Source of the DNA: Hymenobacter gummosus
Lineage (GTDB): Bacteria; Bacteroidota; Bacteroidia; Cytophagales; Hymenobacteraceae
Direction: 5' to 3'
DNA length: 64,000 bases
Assembly (NCBI RefSeq): GCF_003970915.1
Contig: NZ_RXOF01000020.1
Location: 62,001 to 126,000, forward strand
In this document: one piece after another, positions 60,997-64,000 of the stretch
How positions within the stretch are numbered: position 1 is the first letter of the stretch
Layout: each line of letters begins with the position of its first letter
Notes under the pieces: model-generated
What the model was told of the DNA's origin: nothing
The model's database searches: none
What the model saw: the letters and a program-made list of their open reading frames with translations, nothing else
Translations under genes and position numbers: made by a program

Positions 60997-61696
60997 ACGA
61001 CGCTCTGCTCGACCGCCAGCCACCGCTACTCCTCACCGGCGGGGCGGCACTAGCTTGGAAAACTTGGTTCGGCGCGGCCCCAGCCGCCCAGTCCTTCCAA
61101 CTATACTCATTGTGTGCGACGGTCAGAACACCGAGCCCTCTTACTTCAAGCAATTCCGGCTAGCCTCTGCACGCATCGTAGCCATTGGGAGCGGCAACAA
61201 TACGACCAGTACCGTGCAGCAGGCCATTAGCCTCAGCAAACAGGCCGAGTATGATCAAGTGTGGTGCGTCTTCGACCGAGACAGTTTTCCCGCCAACAAT
61301 TTCAACAGTGCCATTGCTAGGGCCCTCGCCAATGGTCTACACGTAGCATATTCCAATCAAGCGTTTGAGTACTGGCTGTTGCTGCACTTTGAAAACCACG
61401 ACGGCAGCCCCATGCACCGCACTGACTATGCGACGCGGCTCAACACCCATTTAGCACCTTTTGGCTTGCATTATGATGGTACCGGTAGTAAGATCATCAG
61501 TCCGGAACTGTTTGCTTTGCTACAGGCGGCTGATCCAAGCTCTGGCCGTACGCGCCGCAAAATTGCTATTGGTCGAGCCCGGAGGATAGATCAGTCCTGG
61601 GTGAAGCAGGGTACCCCTCCAGCTCAGCAGGAATCCACAACACTTGTGTACAAACTGGTCCAGGTTATTCAACGCCACATGGAATATCCCAGGTAG
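60986..61696 (+). CDS. RloB-like protein (MAD4-like)
   Basis: 236 residues from ATG 60986, overlapping the AAA ATPase stop. A basic N-terminus (PVKRRSARPPATATPHRRGG) precedes an RloB/TOPRIM-like domain: ILIVCDGQNTEPSYFKQF, VWCVFDRDSFPANNFN, and VAYSNQAFEYWLLLHFE. The acidic residues in these blocks would bind metal as in TOPRIM nucleases. RloA-RloB pairs are known near type I restriction genes. It is the last gene of the operon, followed by a strong terminator 54 bases downstream. Confidence 0.88.
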   Translation: MPVKRRSARPPATATPHRRGGTSLENLVRRGPSRPVLPTILIVCDGQNTEPSYFKQFRLASARIVAIGSGNNTTSTVQQAISLSKQAEYDQVWCVFDRDSFPANNFNSAIARALANGLHVAYSNQAFEYWLLLHFENHDGSPMHRTDYATRLNTHLAPFGLHYDGTGSKIISPELFALLQAADPSSGRTRRKIAIGRARRIDQSWVKQGTPPAQQESTTLVYKLVQVIQRHMEYPR

Positions 61697-61750
61697 CAGC
61701 TGCCACGGAACTTGACTCACCTTTTAAACGAATAAAACACCCCACAACAA

Positions 61751-61777
61751 AAACGGCCACCCGATGGGTGGCCGTTT
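61751..61777. terminator. Bidirectional terminator
   Basis: The perfect 12-bp stem AAACGGCCACCC / GGGTGGCCGTTT has a 3-base loop, with A and T runs on both sides. It closes the defence operon (plus) and the lysis-type cassette (minus), which converge here. Confidence 0.85.
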
Positions 61778-61780
61778 CCG

Positions 61781-61969
61781 TTAAAAGCTTCTTCTCCTTC
61801 GCTCCTTCCTCACCCCCTTAAACGGCTTGCCATCCTCCTTCACATCCATAAAGCGCCCCGTCTCCGCGTCACGCTTTACATACTGTCCGGTGGTGGGGTT
61901 AAAGGTTTGAGAGCGTTTGCGCACGGCCCCTTTGCGGGCGTTGTCGCCGGTCGGCGGGTTAGTTGCCAT
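61781..61969 (-). CDS. Small conserved phage-type protein
   Basis: 62 residues from ATG 61969 (MATNPPTGDNARKGAVRKRS). It is highly basic, with TFNPTTGQYVKRDAETGRFM and KPFKGVRKE, a pattern I have seen in short proteins of Bacteroidota prophages and mobile elements. The function is unknown. The frame is open to 62140, but that lead is Arg/Trp-rich shadow sequence. It is the last gene of the minus-strand cassette. Confidence 0.7.
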   Translation of the reverse strand: MATNPPTGDNARKGAVRKRSQTFNPTTGQYVKRDAETGRFMDVKEDGKPFKGVRKERRRRSF

Positions 61970-61991
61970 TGGTCTAAACGAAAAAAGAGTT

Positions 61992-62288
61992 CTACAACGA
62001 AGCCGCGTCACCGCGCTCCACAATGTCGCGCACCTCGGCCGCCGTGCGCCCATCAGCCCGCACCGGTGCCGCATCCGGGTCCACCGCAACCGACGACACC
62101 GCCGCGGCCACCGACCCAGCCAGCACCAGGTACCCGCCAATCGTTACCATCACCGCCGGCAGCGCCACCGGCGCCGTCGCAATAATGCCCCCTACCGCTG
62201 CCAAGGCCGCCCCAATCATGCGCACCTTCCGAAAAAACCGGGGCGTGGGCAAAGTCACCCGATCCAGCACTGTCACTTTCTTGTCCAT
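61992..62288 (-). CDS. Small membrane protein, possible holin
   Basis: 98 residues from ATG 62288. A short N-terminal cytoplasmic segment is followed by two hydrophobic helices (IGAALAAVGGIIATAPVALP and VMVTIGGYLVLAGSVAAAV), then a charged tail with PVRADGRTAAEVRDIVERG. Two helices, small size and the place downstream of an endopeptidase gene suggest a holin or holin-like protein. No family is recognised. Confidence 0.65.
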   Translation of the reverse strand: MDKKVTVLDRVTLPTPRFFRKVRMIGAALAAVGGIIATAPVALPAVMVTIGGYLVLAGSVAAAVSSVAVDPDAAPVRADGRTAAEVRDIVERGDAASL

Positions 62289-62361
62289 GGATTGTATGTG
62301 TTTGGTGAATTGAAAAACCATCCTGAAACCGGCCGCCAATACAGCCCCGCCGGCTGAGCAC

Positions 62362-62814
62362 CTACTCATCGGGCCCGTCCCTACCCCGCGCCCACAGCAC
62401 CCGATCCACCCGCTCGTTGCGGGCCTCCTGCCGCCGCGAGGCGTCCAGCAGCTGATTCTGCCGCTCCACTATTACCGTCAGCAGCTTGTCCAGCGCGTCC
62501 ACCTTTTCGTTAAGGCGGAGCACCGCGTCAGCTCCCTCCTTGCGCACCACGCCTAGCTCCCGCAACACCTCCGAGCGGTGCTCCTGCAGCTTCAGCTCGT
62601 AGGCCTGCTGGTGCTTGGCCTCGCGCGCCACGGCCGCCGTGTGGTAGTTGTCCACCTTCTCCGTCAGCACCGACGTCTGCGTTTCCTGCTTGCGGCGGTG
62701 CTCTTTCAGCTCCTCCACGTCGCGCCAGCTCTTCACGAAGTACAGCAACACCGCCACCCCGCCGCCCACTACCGACGTCACCACGCCCCAGTTATCCAGC
62801 ACCACGTTAGCCAC
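62362..62814 (-). CDS. Single-helix coiled-coil protein, lysis cassette
   Basis: 150 residues starting at GTG 62814. One membrane helix (VVTSVVGGGVAVLLYFVKSW, about 11-30) is followed by a long charged coiled coil (VEELKEHRRKQETQTSVLTE and onward). The topology resembles holin or spanin-type accessory proteins of phages. Its start overlaps the ancestral stop of the endopeptidase frame (GTGGCTAA), so the two were translationally coupled. Confidence 0.7.
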   Translation of the reverse strand: MANVVLDNWGVVTSVVGGGVAVLLYFVKSWRDVEELKEHRRKQETQTSVLTEKVDNYHTAAVAREAKHQQAYELKLQEHRSEVLRELGVVRKEGADAVLRLNEKVDALDKLLTVIVERQNQLLDASRRQEARNERVDRVLWARGRDGPDE

Positions 62815-63304
62815 GGCCCACCCCTCCTTCCTGCGCGGTCAGTACTTCAAAATGCGGCCGGTCCTTGAACCGGGCCCAGTCCCCGCCTCACACCACCCGG
62901 GCATCGGCCGCCTTCATCAACCGCGCAAACTTCGAGAGCAGCAACCCCGACCACGACACCGACCCGTCCGCCAGCCGAAACGCCACATCCAAGGCCGGCG
63001 TCGGCGGCCCCACGTTATGCTTCGATTGCCCGCCGCGCTTGTACGTCACAATCGGTCCCGGCTTGCTCCGTCCCTGCGCATACAGCTCCTCCTGCCGCTC
63101 CGGACTCCGGTAGCACTCCGTCACAAACGGAATTCCCAACAGCCGTAGCACCGGGTCCCCCTGCCAGCGGCTCGACGCCTCCGCAAATGCCTCTGCTAGA
63201 TGCGGCACCGCCTGCGCCACCCTCAATTTCTGTTGCCGCTGCTGTGCTTCGTTCAACGAGGGCACAACACGCTTATTTACCAAAGTATTATTTTGCTTTG
63301 TCAT
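62807..63304 (-). pseudogene. M15 (CwlK-like) peptidoglycan endopeptidase interrupted by in-frame TGA
   Basis: From ATG 63304 the open frame gives 138 residues with TECYRSPERQEELYAQGRS and the M15 zinc motif start SKHNVGPPTPALDVAF (H96, D106). It stops at TGA 62890-62888. Read through that codon, the same frame continues GGDWARFKDRPHFEVLTAQE and ends at TAA 62809-62807. The family normally has Trp just before GGDW, so TGG to TGA is the simplest cause. The lost part contains the last zinc-binding His (RPHFE), so the stopped form should be inactive. It would be the element's endolysin. Confidence 0.8.
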
Positions 63305-63326
63305 AGCAACCAGAATTGCGAGTAGA

Positions 63327-63346
63327 TTGTTTATCAAAGTAAACAA
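63327..63346. promoter_or_regulatory. AT-rich palindrome upstream of endopeptidase
   Basis: TTGTTTA (63327-63333) is inverted as TAAACAA (63340-63346) around six bases, 22 bases before the endopeptidase ATG. It could be an operator or promoter part of the lysis cassette. No factor can be assigned. Confidence 0.4.
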
Positions 63347-63385
63347 ATCGTATTGACATTGTAGCCTATCGACTGCCCATATACC

Positions 63386-64000
63386 TCAACCACTAATTGC
63401 ATTTTTTGGCGCACCCCTTCGGGTCAGGCTGTCCAGGGCTCCGCTTCGCTCCGGTGCTGACGCATTGGCTCCTGCGTCGCCACCCTTCCCATCCTTTGCG
63501 CACCCTGCCGGCTCACACAGCCTCTCCTGTTTCTTTCGTCCTACGCCAGCAGCCCAGGCCCTGAAAAACGGGCCCCAGCTGCCGGCTACCGCCCCACGCC
63601 AGCCCCCGGGCCGCGCCTCCAAAAAGCGCCGCCCGACGCCTGGCTCACCGCTCGTGCCACGCTCCGGCCCACCGCCGAGCATTCACACCACCTCCGCGCC
63701 GGCGGCCGGCCTCCGCTACCGCAACCCACCGCCCGCGCCGGCCAGGCCTCCACTCCCTATGCTCGTTACGCTCCACTGCGTTACGCTCGTTCGTCGCTCC
63801 GCTGCTCTGCACTCCTCACTCCCTGCACTTGCTCTGCTCCACTCGCGCCGGTCCTTACAGCCTGCCCCGCGCTCCAGCACCCCGCCTCCTCCCGGTGCTG
63901 CCGCGCCCACCGACCGCCCCACGCTCCGGCCCGGCACTGTTGCCCCGTCCTCTCCACTACACCAGTGCCCAGCCTCCGCTACCGACCACCCACCGCCACG
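63386..64000. other. G-poor, C-rich region without a credible gene
   Basis: About 600 bases with strong strand bias: in the last 40 bases C occurs 22 times and G 7 times. Two short minus-strand frames exist, but both are Gly/Arg/Ala-rich with no structure expected of proteins. Short hairpins occur, such as ACCC-CTTC-GGGT near 63413-63424, and small repeats such as GTTACGCTC (twice near 63764-63788) and CCACGCTCCGGCCC-like copies near 63658 and 63920. I see no tRNA, att copy or promoter in it. Confidence 0.5.

Noticed and set aside
43864-61696. BREX/Pgl type 2 system
   Set aside because: The NERD-kinase resembles PglW, but no PglZ phosphatase or BrxL is seen, and HsdS, HerA-like and RloA/B genes fit MADS better.
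63386-63937. Two minus-strand frames at the right end
   Set aside because: Composition is Gly/Arg/Ala-rich with no domain, and the DNA has skew and repeats that explain open frames by chance.
1-64000. CRISPR-Cas, rRNA, retron or diversity-generating element
   Set aside because: No regular repeat-spacer array, no cas, reverse transcriptase or rRNA sequence was recognised.
28501-64000. Second copy of the tRNA-Leu 3' end as right attachment site
   Set aside because: I looked for the T-arm and acceptor sequence through the rest of the window and found none.

Overview
The window looks like a chromosome segment of a pigmented, high-GC member of the Bacteroidota, most likely a Hymenobacter-type Cytophagales bacterium. 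This is inferred from gene content and style, not from a marker gene. The signs are a carotenoid cluster with phytoene synthase and desaturase, ketolase and hydroxylase; a TonB-dependent receptor with a carboxypeptidase-like N-terminal domain; a LytTR regulator beside a TPR histidine kinase; promoter elements of the Bacteroidota type (TAnnTTTG); and frequent AT-rich intergenic repeats.

Positions 1-28.4 kb are core chromosome. First comes the start of the division and cell wall (dcw) cluster on the minus strand: mraZ, rsmH, ftsL-like, ftsI and the first codons of murE, with MraZ boxes upstream. Next is a plus-strand copper-type module (HYC_CC_PP-like protein, TonB receptor, HMA protein), then a LytTR regulator convergent with a histidine kinase. 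The carotenoid operon (crtI, crtB, two unassigned secreted proteins, ispH, crtW) runs on the minus strand. It is followed by an ECF sigma factor, a CarH/LitR-like MerR-B12 regulator and crtZ, which together suggest light-controlled pigment synthesis. Housekeeping genes follow: enoyl-CoA hydratase, comEC, GNAT, phoH, SAM hydrolase, a monooxygenase and hscB.

A tRNA-Leu(CAA) at 28.44 kb marks the left edge of an integrated element that continues past the window end. It holds a tyrosine integrase, a PD-(D/E)XK protein, an S24 repressor facing a phage-like early and replication module whose initiator-like gene contains iteron-like DNA repeats, and a 26 kb block of defence cargo. A minus-strand lysis-type cassette follows, whose endopeptidase carries an in-frame stop. 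The last 0.6 kb is G-poor on the plus strand, with no credible gene.

The cargo has two parts. One is a two-gene machine at 35.6-43.7 kb in which a RecQ-type helicase is split between genes at a TAATG junction: cold-shock domain, DEDDh exonuclease and helicase lobe 1 in the first gene, helicase lobe 2 and a UvrD helicase in the second. I cannot match it to a named system. The other, at 43.9-61.7 kb, matches by domain content the methylation-associated defence system (MADS): regulator, HsdM, HsdS, NERD-kinase-ATPase, MAD7-like, giant HerA-like ATPase, AAA ATPase and RloB-like protein. Its methyltransferase gene is frameshifted at a run of G, so the system may be off in this sequence or the base call may be wrong. 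All functional names come from motif reading without database searches.
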